Positions 44,120 to 56,676 are shown, counted from the stretch's first letter. The stretch: DNA of 64,000 nucleotides from an uncultured Eubacteriales bacterium (GCA_902775345.1 CACYLW010000013.1:81570-145569); one strand, 5' to 3'. The notes: a model not told the origin generated them from the sequence alone. A program made the numbers and translations.

Positions 44120-46747
44120 ATGGCTAAATACGTTTATTCATTCAATGAAGGTACAAAGGATATGAGAGCTCTGCTCGGAGGAAAGGGAGCCAACCTTGCT
44201 GAAATGACCAATATCGGTCTTCCTGTACCTTTCGGATTCACGATCACTACAGACGTATGCAGAAAGTATACTGAGGACGGCGGAGTCCTTGCTCAGGAAG
44301 TAATCGATGAAGTATGGGAGCACATTGCTGAACTCGAAGAGGTAATGGGCAAGAAGTTCGGCGACAACGAGAATCCTCTGCTCGTTTCCGTAAGATCCGG
44401 AGCACCTATCTCGATGCCGGGCATGATGGACACCATCCTCAACCTCGGACTCAATGACATCGCTGTTGAAGGTCTCGCAAAGAAGACCGGAAACGACAGA
44501 TTCGCTTACGACAGCTACAGAAGATTCATGCAGATGTTCGGCGACGTAGTAATGGAGATCAGGAAATCCAACTTCGACGCTGTGTTTGAAAGCCAGAAGA
44601 AGAAAGCAGGCGTTGAATTCGACGTTCAGCTGACAACAGACGATTTAAAGGAAGTTATCGCAGGATACAAGGAAGTAGTAAAGAGAGAGCTCGGAAGAGA
44701 GTTCCCTCAGGATCCTAAGGATCAGCTTCTCGAGGCAATCAAGGCTGTATTCAGATCGTGGAACAACGACAGAGCCATCCTGTACAGAAAGATGTACGGC
44801 ATCTCCGATTCTCTCGGAACAGCCGTAAACGTACAGTCCATGGTATTCGGAAACAGCGGAAACGATTCCGGCACAGGCGTAGCATTCACACGTAACCCTG
44901 CAAACGGCGAGAACAAGCTTTTCGGAGAGTTCCTCGTAAACGCTCAGGGTGAAGACGTTGTAGCAGGTATCAGAACTCCGCAGCCTATCTCCGAGATGGC
45001 AGACGCTTTCCCTGAGGTATATGCACAGTTCGAGAAGATCGCCAACACTCTCGAGAACCACTATAAGGACATGCAGGACATGGAGTTCACTGTTGAAGAC
45101 AGAAAACTCTACATGCTGCAGACACGTAATGGTAAGAGAACAGCTGCTGCTGCCGTTAAGGTAGCCGTAGACCTCGTAAAAGAAGGACTGATCGATAAGG
45201 ATACTGCTGTTATGAGAGTAGAGCCTGACCAGATCAACCAGCTGCTTCACCCTGTATTCGACGCTGACGAGCTCAAGAAGGCAACACCTGTAACAAAGGG
45301 ACTTCCTGCATCGCCTGGCGCTGCAACAGGACAGATCGTATTCTCGGCAGACGACGCTGCTGCGTTCGCTGCAGAAGGCAAGAAGGTCATTCTCGTAAGA
45401 GAGGAAACTTCACCTGAAGACCTCGCCGGCATGGTAGCTGCAGAGGGAATCCTTACAGCACGCGGCGGAATGACATCGCATGCTGCTGTAGTTGCAAGAG
45501 GAATGGGCAAGTGCTGCGTATCCGGCTGCAAGGAGATCACGGTCGATGAAGCTGCAAAGACTCTGACAGTAGGCGGAAAGGTCTACACAGAAGGAGACTA
45601 TATCTCACTCAACGGTACTGACGGAAACGTTTACACAGAAGCTATCAAGACTCTTGCTCCTGAGCTCTCCGGAGACTTCGGACAGATCATGGACTGGGCT
45701 GATGAGGCAAGGACACTCAAGGTCAGAACAAACGCAGACAACCCGAGAGATGCTGCCCAGGCTGTAGCATTCGGCGCTGAAGGTATCGGGCTCTGCCGTA
45801 CAGAGCACATGTTCTTCGATGATGAGAGAATCCCTAAATTCAGAAGAATGGTACTCGCAGATACAGTAGAGGAAAGAAAGGAAGCTCTCGCAGGCATCCT
45901 TCCGTATCAGAAAGAAGACTTCAAGGGAATTTACAAGGCGATGGGTGACAGACCTGTTACGATCAGACTCCTTGACCCGCCTCTGCATGAGTTCCTGCCA
46001 AAGACAGACGAGGACATCAAACAGCTGTCCGAAGAGTTCGGCATCCCTTATGAGAAGATAGTAAACAAGACTCTCGAACTCCACGAGTTCAACCCGATGC
46101 TCGGACACCGCGGCTGCAGACTTGCCATCACATATCCTGAAATCGCTGAGATGCAGACTGAGGCTATCATCGGCGCGGCTCTCGAGGTGCGCAAAGAGGA
46201 AGGCATCGATGTAGTTCCTGAGATCATGGTACCTCTGGTAGGCCATGTGAATGAGCTCAAGTTCGTTAAGAAGACTATCGTTGAGACGGCTGACAGACTT
46301 ATTGCCGAGTCCGGCGAAGAGATGAAGTACATGGTCGGAACAATGATCGAGATCCCAAGAGCTGCTCTCACTTCGGACGAGATCGCACAGGAAGCTGAAT
46401 TCTTCTCGTTCGGTACAAACGACCTCACGCAGATGGGATTCGGATTATCGAGAGATGACACCGGTGCAATCATCAAGGATTATGTTGAAAAGGGCATCCT
46501 TGAGAATGATCCGTTCCAGTCGCTTGATCAGTCCGGCATCGGCAAGCTGGTTAGGATCGCTGTTGAAGGCGGCAAGAAGACAAGACCGAACATCAAGCTC
46601 GGTATCTGCGGAGAGCACGGCGGAGATCCTGCATCCGTACACTTCTGCCACGAAGTAGGTCTCAACTATGTATCCTGCTCACCTTACAGAGTTCCTATCG
46701 CAAGACTGGCTGCCGCTCAGGCTGCCATCGCAGAGAAGAGAGGATAA
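44120..46747 (+). CDS. ppdK: Pyruvate, phosphate dikinase
   Basis: 875 residues in the family order: ATP-grasp nucleotide domain (GGKGANLAEM near 19-28, SVRSGAPISMPGMMDT), phosphohistidine domain with H454 in GGMTSHAAVVARGMGK, and the PEP/pyruvate barrel with GLCRTEHMFF and LGICGEHGGDP. It interconverts pyruvate, ATP and phosphate with PEP, AMP and pyrophosphate. AGGAG is 9 bases before the ATG at 44120; the ATG at 44114 is too close. No PpdK regulatory kinase is adjacent. The membrane pyrophosphatase follows, which may exploit PPi made here. Confidence 0.97.
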   Translation: MAKYVYSFNEGTKDMRALLGGKGANLAEMTNIGLPVPFGFTITTDVCRKYTEDGGVLAQEVIDEVWEHIAELEEVMGKKFGDNENPLLVSVRSGAPISMPGMMDTILNLGLNDIAVEGLAKKTGNDRFAYDSYRRFMQMFGDVVMEIRKSNFDAVFESQKKKAGVEFDVQLTTDDLKEVIAGYKEVVKRELGREFPQDPKDQLLEAIKAVFRSWNNDRAILYRKMYGISDSLGTAVNVQSMVFGNSGNDSGTGVAFTRNPANGENKLFGEFLVNAQGEDVVAGIRTPQPISEMADAFPEVYAQFEKIANTLENHYKDMQDMEFTVEDRKLYMLQTRNGKRTAAAAVKVAVDLVKEGLIDKDTAVMRVEPDQINQLLHPVFDADELKKATPVTKGLPASPGAATGQIVFSADDAAAFAAEGKKVILVREETSPEDLAGMVAAEGILTARGGMTSHAAVVARGMGKCCVSGCKEITVDEAAKTLTVGGKVYTEGDYISLNGTDGNVYTEAIKTLAPELSGDFGQIMDWADEARTLKVRTNADNPRDAAQAVAFGAEGIGLCRTEHMFFDDERIPKFRRMVLADTVEERKEALAGILPYQKEDFKGIYKAMGDRPVTIRLLDPPLHEFLPKTDEDIKQLSEEFGIPYEKIVNKTLELHEFNPMLGHRGCRLAITYPEIAEMQTEAIIGAALEVRKEEGIDVVPEIMVPLVGHVNELKFVKKTIVETADRLIAESGEEMKYMVGTMIEIPRAALTSDEIAQEAEFFSFGTNDLTQMGFGLSRDDTGAIIKDYVEKGILENDPFQSLDQSGIGKLVRIAVEGGKKTRPNIKLGICGEHGGDPASVHFCHEVGLNYVSCSPYRVPIARLAAAQAAIAEKRG

Positions 46748-46782
46748 TTACAGACTTGCTGCAATGAACTGAATAAAGACAG

Positions 46783-46824
46783 AACACCTGTGAGACAACA
46801 GCGTTTCACAGGTGTTTATCTTTT
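46783..46824 (+). terminator. ppdK terminator
   Basis: AACACCTGTGA (46783-46793) pairs with TCACAGGTGTT (46806-46816), followed by TATCTTTT. Confidence 0.85.
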
Positions 46825-46916
46825 ATGAGCGTTAAAACCGGCAAAGTGATTTGTGCTCCCGTGACAAGTTTTTTTTCAAATTATTGTCAAAAAAACAAAA
46901 TTCATCTCACATTTTG

Positions 46917-46944
46917 TTGTAAATTTCAAGCAATCTGCTATACT
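46917..46944 (+). promoter_or_regulatory. hppA promoter within a long leader region
   Basis: TTGTAA (46917-46922), 16 bases, TATACT (46939-46944). Together with the ppdK terminator this is all I see in 46748-47116. The predicted leader is about 165 bases, long enough for regulation, but I recognise no riboswitch. Confidence 0.5.
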
Positions 46945-47116
46945 GTACAAACAAGGAAAAACATAGCAATACATTGTTCTTTGTTGAGAACAAGAATGAC
47001 TGAGTATATAATTATCTCAAAGGATCTGATGTTCAGACCACTTTGTAAGATTCAGGACTGTTACCGTATAAAGGGCAGTAGATTGCTTTGTGCAGTTATT
47101 TAAGGAGGCAATTCAT

Positions 47117-49234
<2,118 letters not shown>

Positions 49235-49266
49235 GACTGTCCCGATAATAAAAGAAATCCATTCAG

Positions 49267-49297
49267 TGCACCCGCGCTTATGCGGGTGCATTTTTTT
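49267..49297 (+). terminator. hppA terminator
   Basis: TGCACCCGC (49267-49275) pairs with GCGGGTGCA (49282-49290), followed by seven T. Confidence 0.9.
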
Positions 49298-49399
49298 CGT
49301 TTTTGAATAGATGCAAGCCACAGCCGGAGTTAGCAATTGCTTATTGTGCTATAATGACCATATGCTTAAGGAAATCATCCCTGATTAAAAGGAGAAGTA

Positions 49400-50395
49400 A
49401 TGAAAGGCAAAGTCCTGGTTACAGGAGCGTACGGACTCCTCGGCAGTCATACGGTAAGAGAACTGATCGAAAACGGCTATCACGTAAGAGCGTTCGGACG
49501 GGATGCCCGGAAGCTTTCAGGTCTTGCAGAAGAGTATGATCCAGGGCAGATAGAAATATTTGTGGGAGACTTCTGCAATGCAGAAGATATAAGAAGGGCA
49601 TGCGAGGACATGGACTATGTCGTACACTGCGGAGCTCTTCTCGGCGGATGGGGCAGGCGCAGCGATTTCATCAAAACGAATGTCGGAGGAACAAAGAATG
49701 TGCTTGACGCGTGTGCAGCTAATAAAATCAAACGTTTTGTATACACTTCATCGCCAAGTGCACATACCCTCAGAAACAACCTGAATATAACTGAAGAAGA
49801 TCAGAACGAAAACAACAGGCTCAACTATTACATAGAAAGCAAGCTGCTGGCCGAAAAACTGGTCAGGGAGCAGGATGAAGTCCCTTACTCAATGATCAGG
49901 CCGCGGGGGATCACGGGCGTCGGAGATAAAAACATGCTCCCGGTCCTCATAAACGTCAACAGACAGATAGGCATCCCTCTGTTCCAGAAGGGAAAGGTGC
50001 TGGTCGATCTGGTATGTGCTGAAAACGCCGCACTCGCACTGAGACTGTGCATGGAGAAAGACGAAGCTCTGGGGCAGGCATATAATATTACGAACGGAGA
50101 GCCGAAGCTCGTCACTGAGCTTGCCGAAGAGATGTTTACCGCACTGGGAACAAAAGCCAGATATGTCAGGCTGCCGTTCATGCCGGTCTATGCCGCGGCG
50201 GGTATACTTGAGGCGGTATGGAAGCTTTTAAGAATATACGATAAGGCACCGCCCATCACACGCATGGATGTCTGCACCCTCGGCAGAAGCCAGATATTCA
50301 GCATCGGAAAGGCAAGAAGGGAACTGGGGTATGAACCTAAGGTGAGCCTCAGTGAAATGATAAGAAAATATGCGGAGGTCTATGGCCGTGAATAG
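49400..50395 (+). CDS. NAD-dependent epimerase/dehydratase (extended SDR, 3-beta-HSD-like)
   Basis: 331 residues. Rossmann motif VTGAYGLLGSHTV near 6-18, catalytic YYIESK (Tyr-x3-Lys), and FVYTSSPSA. Close in type to the 3-beta-hydroxysteroid dehydrogenase/isomerase-like reductases, though the substrate is unknown and a sterol is not implied. AAGGAG lies upstream. It overlaps the next gene, an acyltransferase, which suggests both act on the same lipid or polyketide-like molecule. Confidence 0.88.
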   Translation: MKGKVLVTGAYGLLGSHTVRELIENGYHVRAFGRDARKLSGLAEEYDPGQIEIFVGDFCNAEDIRRACEDMDYVVHCGALLGGWGRRSDFIKTNVGGTKNVLDACAANKIKRFVYTSSPSAHTLRNNLNITEEDQNENNRLNYYIESKLLAEKLVREQDEVPYSMIRPRGITGVGDKNMLPVLINVNRQIGIPLFQKGKVLVDLVCAENAALALRLCMEKDEALGQAYNITNGEPKLVTELAEEMFTALGTKARYVRLPFMPVYAAAGILEAVWKLLRIYDKAPPITRMDVCTLGRSQIFSIGKARRELGYEPKVSLSEMIRKYAEVYGRE

Positions 50396-51542
50396 GGGCC
50401 GTTCAAAATTCAGATACAGATTCATCTATAAGACAGTGGGAGGGCTCGCCCCGCTTATTCTGCGCAAGTACGGATTCAGAACGGAAAGAATAAGCAAGAA
50501 GGATGAGCCGTACATCGTCGTGGCAAACCATCTGACGGAAGTCGACATGATCATGGTTGCCGGAGCGTTCAAAGAGCACATGTACTTCGTAGCAGGAGAA
50601 CACCTTCTCAGGACAAAGGCAGGTCCTAAGATGAAGTGGGCACAGGATCCTATTTTCACTTATAAAGGGGCTCCTTCGATAGACACGATGCGTGAGGTCA
50701 TCAGAAGGATAAAAGCCGGAAACAACGTCATGATCTTTCCTGAAGGCAGCAGGTCTTTCAACGGCGAGACACTGAAACTCAGCTGCGGTACCGCTAAGCT
50801 CGTCAAAATGGCAGGATGCGCACTGGCTACATATCATATTGAAGGCGGTTATTTTGTTGCGCCTAGATGGGCATATACAACAAGGACAGGGCCAATGAAA
50901 GGCCACATAGTAAACATTTATTCATCAGATGATATCAGGCAGATGAGTAAGGAAGAGCTCACTGACTGCATCAACAGGGATATCTATGAGAACGCCTATG
51001 AGACACAGCGACGTAACATGTATGCATACAGGGGCGAAAGGCTTGCTGAAGGACTTGAGAACTATCTCGTGAAATGTTCATGCTGCGGATCTTTCGACAC
51101 CATGGCTACAGAAGGTGACAGGTTCCGCTGCACGGAGTGCGGGCAGTCCGGCAGATATACTCCGGAAGGTTTCCTTGAGGGGGATGGCCTCCGCTTCGAC
51201 AGCGTTTATGACTGGGGCGTATGGTCTGAGGATGAGATCAGTAAATATGTAAAAGCTTATGAAGGTGACGGGCCGGTCTTCAGTGATGAAGAGGTCGTTC
51301 TGTATGAGGTGCTTCCTGATCACAGCCGGATCGATCTTGCTTCTGGAGTACTGAAAGGGTATAAGAACAGGCTCGAGATCGGAGATCAGGTGTTCTGCTT
51401 CGGCGATATAAGCGGCATGGACATGCTGTACTTCGGAAAAACACTGGTATTCTCATACAATAAAAGACATCTGGCCATAACCGGAGAGCACTATCACGCC
51501 ATAAAGTATCAGAAACTTTTTGTGGCATTTGATTCAAAATAA
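50382..51542 (+). CDS. PlsC-type acyltransferase fused to a zinc ribbon and C-terminal domain
   Basis: 386 residues. The N-terminal 210 are a 1-acyl-glycerol-3-phosphate acyltransferase-like domain: NHLTEVD (His-x4-Asp), then IFPEGSRSFNG. Next comes a zinc ribbon, CSCCG and CTECG (about 228-253), and a C-terminal domain of about 120 residues with no family I know. Standard PlsC is about 240 residues, so the extension is unusual. The start is uncertain: ATG 50382 has GGAGG only 3 bases away, GTG 50388 has 9. Confidence 0.82.
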   Translation: MAVNRGRSKFRYRFIYKTVGGLAPLILRKYGFRTERISKKDEPYIVVANHLTEVDMIMVAGAFKEHMYFVAGEHLLRTKAGPKMKWAQDPIFTYKGAPSIDTMREVIRRIKAGNNVMIFPEGSRSFNGETLKLSCGTAKLVKMAGCALATYHIEGGYFVAPRWAYTTRTGPMKGHIVNIYSSDDIRQMSKEELTDCINRDIYENAYETQRRNMYAYRGERLAEGLENYLVKCSCCGSFDTMATEGDRFRCTECGQSGRYTPEGFLEGDGLRFDSVYDWGVWSEDEISKYVKAYEGDGPVFSDEEVVLYEVLPDHSRIDLASGVLKGYKNRLEIGDQVFCFGDISGMDMLYFGKTLVFSYNKRHLAITGEHYHAIKYQKLFVAFDSK

Positions 51543-51606
51543 TAGACCAGACAAGTTACTTGGAGTATTCTATAGGAAATTCAATCTATTCTGAAAAGGT
51601 ACTGAA

Positions 51607-53631
51607 ATGGGAAAACTGTTAACAGATCAAACTGAACAAACGGAAAATAAAAAAAGTAAATTCAGTATGGGCATGATCCTCGTCGCTATCGGTATCGTGT
51701 ACGGCGATATCGGAACATCTCCGATGTACGTAATGAAGTCCATCGTGGAAGGCAACGGAGGCATACAGCATGTCGATCCCGATTTCATAGTCGGATCCCT
51801 GTCACTCGTTATCTGGACCATAACACTGCTGACGACGGTCAAGCATGTTCTTATCGCTCTCAAGGCGGACAACCACGGTGAGGGAGGTATTTTTGCTCTT
51901 TACACGCTGGTCAGGGATTACGGCAAATGGCTCATCATCCCTACGATGGTAGGAGGCTGCACCATGCTTGCGGACGGAGTCCTTACGCCTGCTGTAACCG
52001 TAACAACAGCCGTCGAAGGCCTGCGAAGCATTCCGTTCATGGACAGACTTCTGGGAGAAGGGCAGTTCGTTGTTATCGTTATAACGCTCACCATTGTCAG
52101 CGTTCTGTTCATGATCCAGCGTAGCGGCACGAGCTCCATAGGAAAGATGTTCGGACCGGTCATGATGATATGGTTCCTTTATCTGGGAGCAACAGGAATC
52201 TGGCTTTCGCTGGGAGATCTTACGATCATAAGGGCTCTTAATCCGGTATATGCCGTAAAGGTGCTCTTCAGCCCGGGCAATAAAGCCGGTCTCATGATAC
52301 TCGGAAGCGTTTTCCTCTGTACGACCGGAGCCGAGGCACTCTATACGGACATGGGCCATGTAGGCAAAGAGAACATCATGCGCAGCTGGCCTTTTGTAAA
52401 GACCTGTCTGATACTCAATTACATGGGACAGTGCGTATGGATACTCGCGAACAGAAATAACCCTGAAATCGCAGCGATACATGATCTTAACCCGTTCTAC
52501 ATGATGCTGCCTCAGGGAATGCGTCCGGTAGCGATCGTGCTCAGCGCTATGGCAGCCATCATTGCCAGCCAGGCTCTCATCAGCGGAAGCTATACGCTCG
52601 TACACGAAGCGGCAGCTCTTGACCTGATGCCGCATCTTAATGTCAGATATCCTTCTGATACACACGGGCAGATATACATACCTCTGGTAAACAATATTCT
52701 GTGGATACTGTGTGCGACAGTTATCCTGTATTTCAGAAGCGGATCGCGTATGGAGAATGCATACGGTCTGGCAATAACTATAAGCATGCTCATGATGACC
52801 GTGCTTTTCACTGTATATATAGGTGTGCTGCACAGGAGGATCGTTGGAGCGATCCTGTTTGCGGTCACATTTACAGCTCTTGAGGGAGTATTCTTTGTAT
52901 CCAGTCTGGGCAAGTTTACCATCGGAGGCTATGTTGCGATAATCATCTCGCTGGTCATCCTTCTGATCATGATCAGCTGGTACAGGGGAACACAGATAGA
53001 GCGCATGCAGAAGGTAAAACTTCCGATGCGTGAGTACCTCAGCAATATAAAAGGTCTGCAGAATGACCCGGATATCCCGTACATAAGCAATAACCTCGTA
53101 TATATCGCAAAGGGTGATAATTTCGAGGAAATCGACCGGGATATACTTTATTCGATCCTCGACAGGGATCCTAAGAAAGCCGATGCGTACTGGTTCATAA
53201 GTATAAATACGACGCATGAACCGTTCGACAGGGAATACGAAGTGGAAACATTCGGAACCGATTATATTTTCCGTGTAAATCTGATACTTGGATATAAAGT
53301 GAAACAGAGCGTCAACGTCTATCTCAGACAGATAGTACAGGATCTCCTGAAAACAGGGGAGCTGCCTAAGCAGATCCGTGAGCATTCAATATACGGACCT
53401 TCTGAGGTAGGATCATTCAAGTTCTGCATGATCCGAAAGATGATGCCTGGTGAGGGGGACCTTTCTCCGATCGATAATTTCCTTATACACAATAAGTATC
53501 TTATCAGGAGACTGGCTGGAAGCCCGGTCAGATGGTTCGGACTTCAGACTTCACGCGTGCTGATAGAATATGTACCGCTGTTCCTTCCGAAAAGGCAGGA
53601 AGAAGAAGAGAGACTTGAAAGGATCAAATAA
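51607..53631 (+). CDS. kup: KUP potassium uptake protein
   Basis: 674 residues, about 12 membrane helices then a C-terminal cytosolic domain. IGIVYGDIGTSPMYV near 30-44 is the family signature, ADNHGEGGIFALY the next loop, and LADGVLTPAVTV another. It imports K+ with protons. Potassium is also needed by the pyrophosphatase nearby, but they are separate units. galM follows 2 bases after the stop. Confidence 0.94.
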   Translation: MGKLLTDQTEQTENKKSKFSMGMILVAIGIVYGDIGTSPMYVMKSIVEGNGGIQHVDPDFIVGSLSLVIWTITLLTTVKHVLIALKADNHGEGGIFALYTLVRDYGKWLIIPTMVGGCTMLADGVLTPAVTVTTAVEGLRSIPFMDRLLGEGQFVVIVITLTIVSVLFMIQRSGTSSIGKMFGPVMMIWFLYLGATGIWLSLGDLTIIRALNPVYAVKVLFSPGNKAGLMILGSVFLCTTGAEALYTDMGHVGKENIMRSWPFVKTCLILNYMGQCVWILANRNNPEIAAIHDLNPFYMMLPQGMRPVAIVLSAMAAIIASQALISGSYTLVHEAAALDLMPHLNVRYPSDTHGQIYIPLVNNILWILCATVILYFRSGSRMENAYGLAITISMLMMTVLFTVYIGVLHRRIVGAILFAVTFTALEGVFFVSSLGKFTIGGYVAIIISLVILLIMISWYRGTQIERMQKVKLPMREYLSNIKGLQNDPDIPYISNNLVYIAKGDNFEEIDRDILYSILDRDPKKADAYWFISINTTHEPFDREYEVETFGTDYIFRVNLILGYKVKQSVNVYLRQIVQDLLKTGELPKQIREHSIYGPSEVGSFKFCMIRKMMPGEGDLSPIDNFLIHNKYLIRRLAGSPVRWFGLQTSRVLIEYVPLFLPKRQEEEERLERIK

Positions 53632-53633
53632 TT

Positions 53634-54788
53634 ATGAAGTCCATACGTTTCGGAAAACTTGAAGACGGCAGATCCGCCGGCCTTTACATTCTTGAATCGC
53701 CTGACGGCATGAGAGCCGCAGTCACGGATTACGGCGCTGCGCTTGTAAGCCTTGCCGTGCCTGACAGAAAAGGAAATATGCGTGACGTCGTGCTCGGTCA
53801 TGACGACGCATCCGGATATGAGAACGGAAGCGGTCATATCGGAGCCTCAGTCGGACGCTTTGCAAACCGTATTGCAGGAGCTTCCTTTGAACTTGACGGG
53901 CATACATATGAACTGACGGCCAACAACGGAATGAACTGCCTTCACGGCGGAAGGGATTTCTTCAGAAACAGGCTCTGGTCAGTGAAGATAGATTTCACGA
54001 GCGTGAAATCTAACGCCATAATGGCAGCGTATGCGTCAGAGAGCATAGCTGATAAGGACCCTTCCCGCGGACTGAGAGGACTCAACGACAACATGATAAC
54101 GTTCTGCCTTGACAGTCCGGACGGTGATCAGGGATTCCCGGGAAACATGCACATAGAGGTCACTTATTCGCTGCCGGGCAACGGAAGACTGAGGATAGAC
54201 TACAGCGCCGTATCCGATGCAGACACTCCTGTAAGTTTCACTAATCACAGCTATTTCAACCTGAACGGTCATGACAGCGGAACTGTGATGGGTCACATGG
54301 CAAGGTTCAATGCGGAATATTACAGTCCCGTAGACGCCGGACTGATTCCTCTTGAAGAACCTGCGCCGGTCGAAGGATCACCTTTTGACTTCCGTGAAGA
54401 CAAGATGCTCGGAAGGGATATAAATGCTGATAATGAGCAGCTCTCATTCGGCGGCGGCTACGACCACAACTTCATAATCGGCGATTCAGCAAATGAGGAA
54501 GGTGAACGGTCCATAAGAGAGGCAGGCATCCTGTATTCGAATGACAGCGGTATCTGCATGACTGTCCTGACCGACATGCCTGACATGCAGGTATATACTG
54601 CGAACGGGCTCAAGGATGAGCCGGGCAAGGATGGAGCTGTATACGGAAGACGCGGAGCGGTATGCCTAGAAACGCAGTTCAGGCCAAACGCCATAAACAG
54701 CGGAGATCCCGGCATACGCGAGGGATGCATCCTGAAGGCGGGGGAGGAGTTCACATCTTCAACCATCTACAGATTCAGCAATATATGA
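53634..54788 (+). CDS. galM: Aldose 1-epimerase
   Basis: 384 residues. Motifs: ADYGAALVSLAVPDR-like TDYGAALVSLAVPD, GRFANRIAGASF, LHGGRDFFR with a catalytic His, FTNHSYFNLNG with the second His, and the Glu in LETQFRPNAIN. It interconverts alpha and beta forms of hexoses. A terminator shared with pgi follows. Confidence 0.94.
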   Translation: MKSIRFGKLEDGRSAGLYILESPDGMRAAVTDYGAALVSLAVPDRKGNMRDVVLGHDDASGYENGSGHIGASVGRFANRIAGASFELDGHTYELTANNGMNCLHGGRDFFRNRLWSVKIDFTSVKSNAIMAAYASESIADKDPSRGLRGLNDNMITFCLDSPDGDQGFPGNMHIEVTYSLPGNGRLRIDYSAVSDADTPVSFTNHSYFNLNGHDSGTVMGHMARFNAEYYSPVDAGLIPLEEPAPVEGSPFDFREDKMLGRDINADNEQLSFGGGYDHNFIIGDSANEEGERSIREAGILYSNDSGICMTVLTDMPDMQVYTANGLKDEPGKDGAVYGRRGAVCLETQFRPNAINSGDPGIREGCILKAGEEFTSSTIYRFSNI

Positions 54789-54806
54789 TGATAAGGCATA
54801 AGAAAA

Positions 54807-54832
54807 AACTCCGGGACATTTCCCGGAGTTTT
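54807..54832. terminator. Bidirectional terminator between galM and pgi
   Basis: AACTCCGGG (54807-54815) pairs with CCCGGAGTT (54822-54830), with A run before and T after. Confidence 0.85.
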
Positions 54833-54851
54833 ATGATGCGCATTCTGATAA

Positions 54852-56435
54852 CTAGATCTCCAGCAGCTTTGAGTATTCAGCCAGAGCGCCGTCAGTTTCG
54901 TGTGCCAGTACCTTCTTGGCCAGTACCTTTCCAAGCTGAACACCTTCCTGGTCGAAACTGTTGAGGTTCCATACGAAGCCCTGGAACATGATCTTGTTCT
55001 CGAAGTGGGCAAGGAGAGCGCCAAGTGACTCAGGTGTAAGCATGTCACCGATGATTATGCTTGAAGGTCTGCCGCCATCGAAGTTCTTGTTCAGATTCTC
55101 ATCATCCTTGCCGCAGGCAAATGCCACGATCTGGGCGGCAACGTTTGCCTCGAGCTTTTTCTGGCTCGTGCTGCCCTGGATGACCACGTCTGTTCCGGTC
55201 TGATTCTCTTTGAAGGCGATGAACTGCAGAGGAACGATGCTCTTGCCCTGATGCAGCAGCTGATAGAATGAGTGCTGTCCGTTGGTACCCGGCTCTCCGA
55301 AGATAACAGGACCTGTTACATAGTTTACCGGCTCTCCGAAGCGGTTAACAGACTTGCCGTTGGATTCCATGTCTGCCTGCTGGAGGTGCGCAGGGAATCT
55401 TGCAAGTGCCTGTGCGTAAGGCAGAACGGCAGTGCTTTCATAGCCAAGTACGTTTCTCTCGTAAACTCCGATGAGTGCGTCCAGCATTGCGGCATTTTCC
55501 ATAGGGTCAGCCTTCGCAGCCAGTTTGTCAGCTTCTGCAGCTCCATTGAGGAAGGCATCAAACACGTCCGGACCAAAGGCAAGGGACAGAACGACTCCGC
55601 CTACTGCTGATGTTGAGGAGTATCTTCCGCCGATGTAATCATCCATGAAGAATGCGGCAAGATAATCGCTGCTCTTTGCTAGAGGTGAAGTCTCGCTTGT
55701 AACAGCCACCATGTGCTTTGAAGCATCCAGCCCTGAAGCAGCAAGAGCGTCCTTGACAAATGCCTCGTTGGTGAGAGTCTCAAGAGTAGTTCCTGATTTT
55801 GACACAAGAATGAACAGTGAGTGAGCCACATCGATGGACTTGAGAACGTTAACAGCATCATCAGGGTCGACGTTGCTTATGAACTTAGCGTCCATCAGCA
55901 GCTTGTCATTGGCACGTGCCCAGTTCTCGAGAGCGATATACATGGCGCGGGGACCGAGATCGCTTCCTCCGATACCGATCTGTACAACGGTAGTGAATTT
56001 TTCGCCGTCTGCATTGCAGACCTCACCGGCATGAACTTTTGCAGCAAACTCAGCTACATCCTTCTGTACACCTGTATAGAAGGCTCTCTTGTCTGTGCCG
56101 TCAGCGATCACAGCGTCACCGAGCTGGCCACGGGTAAGATGATGGAGAACCAGCCTCTTTTCACCTGTATTGATCATTGCACCGTTATACAGTTCCCTGA
56201 ATTTTCCTTCAAGATCCGATTCTTTTGCAAGGTCAGCGAGCATGCCGAGGACTTCTTCATCTACCTGCTTTGCCGCGTAGTTATATGTCAGTCCGCATGC
56301 CATAGGAACTGAATACTTCTTTACGCGTTCAGCACCTGCTTCACCTGAAAGCGCTTCTTTTATATCTACTCTGTGATCTGATTTCATCAGAGCTTCGTAT
56401 GCTTTCAGGGTATCAAAATTTTTCCATTCTGCCAT
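54852..56435 (-). CDS. pgi: Glucose-6-phosphate isomerase
   Basis: 527 residues. VQIGIGGSDLGPRAMYIALE, LFILVSKSGTTLETLTN, the GGRYSSTSAVGG loop, GEPGTNGQHSFYQLLHQG with catalytic Glu and His, and the C-terminal Lys region. It interconverts glucose 6-phosphate and fructose 6-phosphate. GGAGG is 8 bases before the ATG at 56435; an ATG at 56441 is only 2 away. Confidence 0.96.
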   Translation of the reverse strand: MAEWKNFDTLKAYEALMKSDHRVDIKEALSGEAGAERVKKYSVPMACGLTYNYAAKQVDEEVLGMLADLAKESDLEGKFRELYNGAMINTGEKRLVLHHLTRGQLGDAVIADGTDKRAFYTGVQKDVAEFAAKVHAGEVCNADGEKFTTVVQIGIGGSDLGPRAMYIALENWARANDKLLMDAKFISNVDPDDAVNVLKSIDVAHSLFILVSKSGTTLETLTNEAFVKDALAASGLDASKHMVAVTSETSPLAKSSDYLAAFFMDDYIGGRYSSTSAVGGVVLSLAFGPDVFDAFLNGAAEADKLAAKADPMENAAMLDALIGVYERNVLGYESTAVLPYAQALARFPAHLQQADMESNGKSVNRFGEPVNYVTGPVIFGEPGTNGQHSFYQLLHQGKSIVPLQFIAFKENQTGTDVVIQGSTSQKKLEANVAAQIVAFACGKDDENLNKNFDGGRPSSIIIGDMLTPESLGALLAHFENKIMFQGFVWNLNSFDQEGVQLGKVLAKKVLAHETDGALAEYSKLLEI

Positions 56436-56676
56436 TTTCATATCCTCCTAATGAAGAGTGATCATGCGGAGATCTGCTGATCTCCGCCGCAATTCTTTCT
56501 CACTCCATTAGTTTACATTAAAAACAGCCGCATGTAACGTAAAAAATACTCAGCATAAGGATTTTTAGTCGTGAAGTGAAAGTTGAGAAGTGAAGCGAAC
56601 AGTTGTAGAATTATTATCTGTGGCGCAGCTGTTCGCATATGCGCTGAAAATAATAAGAAAAAGGAAATTATTGAAA

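Noticed and set aside
46825-47103. 92-codon plus-strand frame before hppA
   Set aside because: It crosses the hppA promoter, has no ribosome binding site and shows no protein-like composition.
51802-53385. 527-codon minus-strand frame antisense to kup
   Set aside because: Antisense artefact of strong codon bias in kup; the kup motifs are unambiguous.
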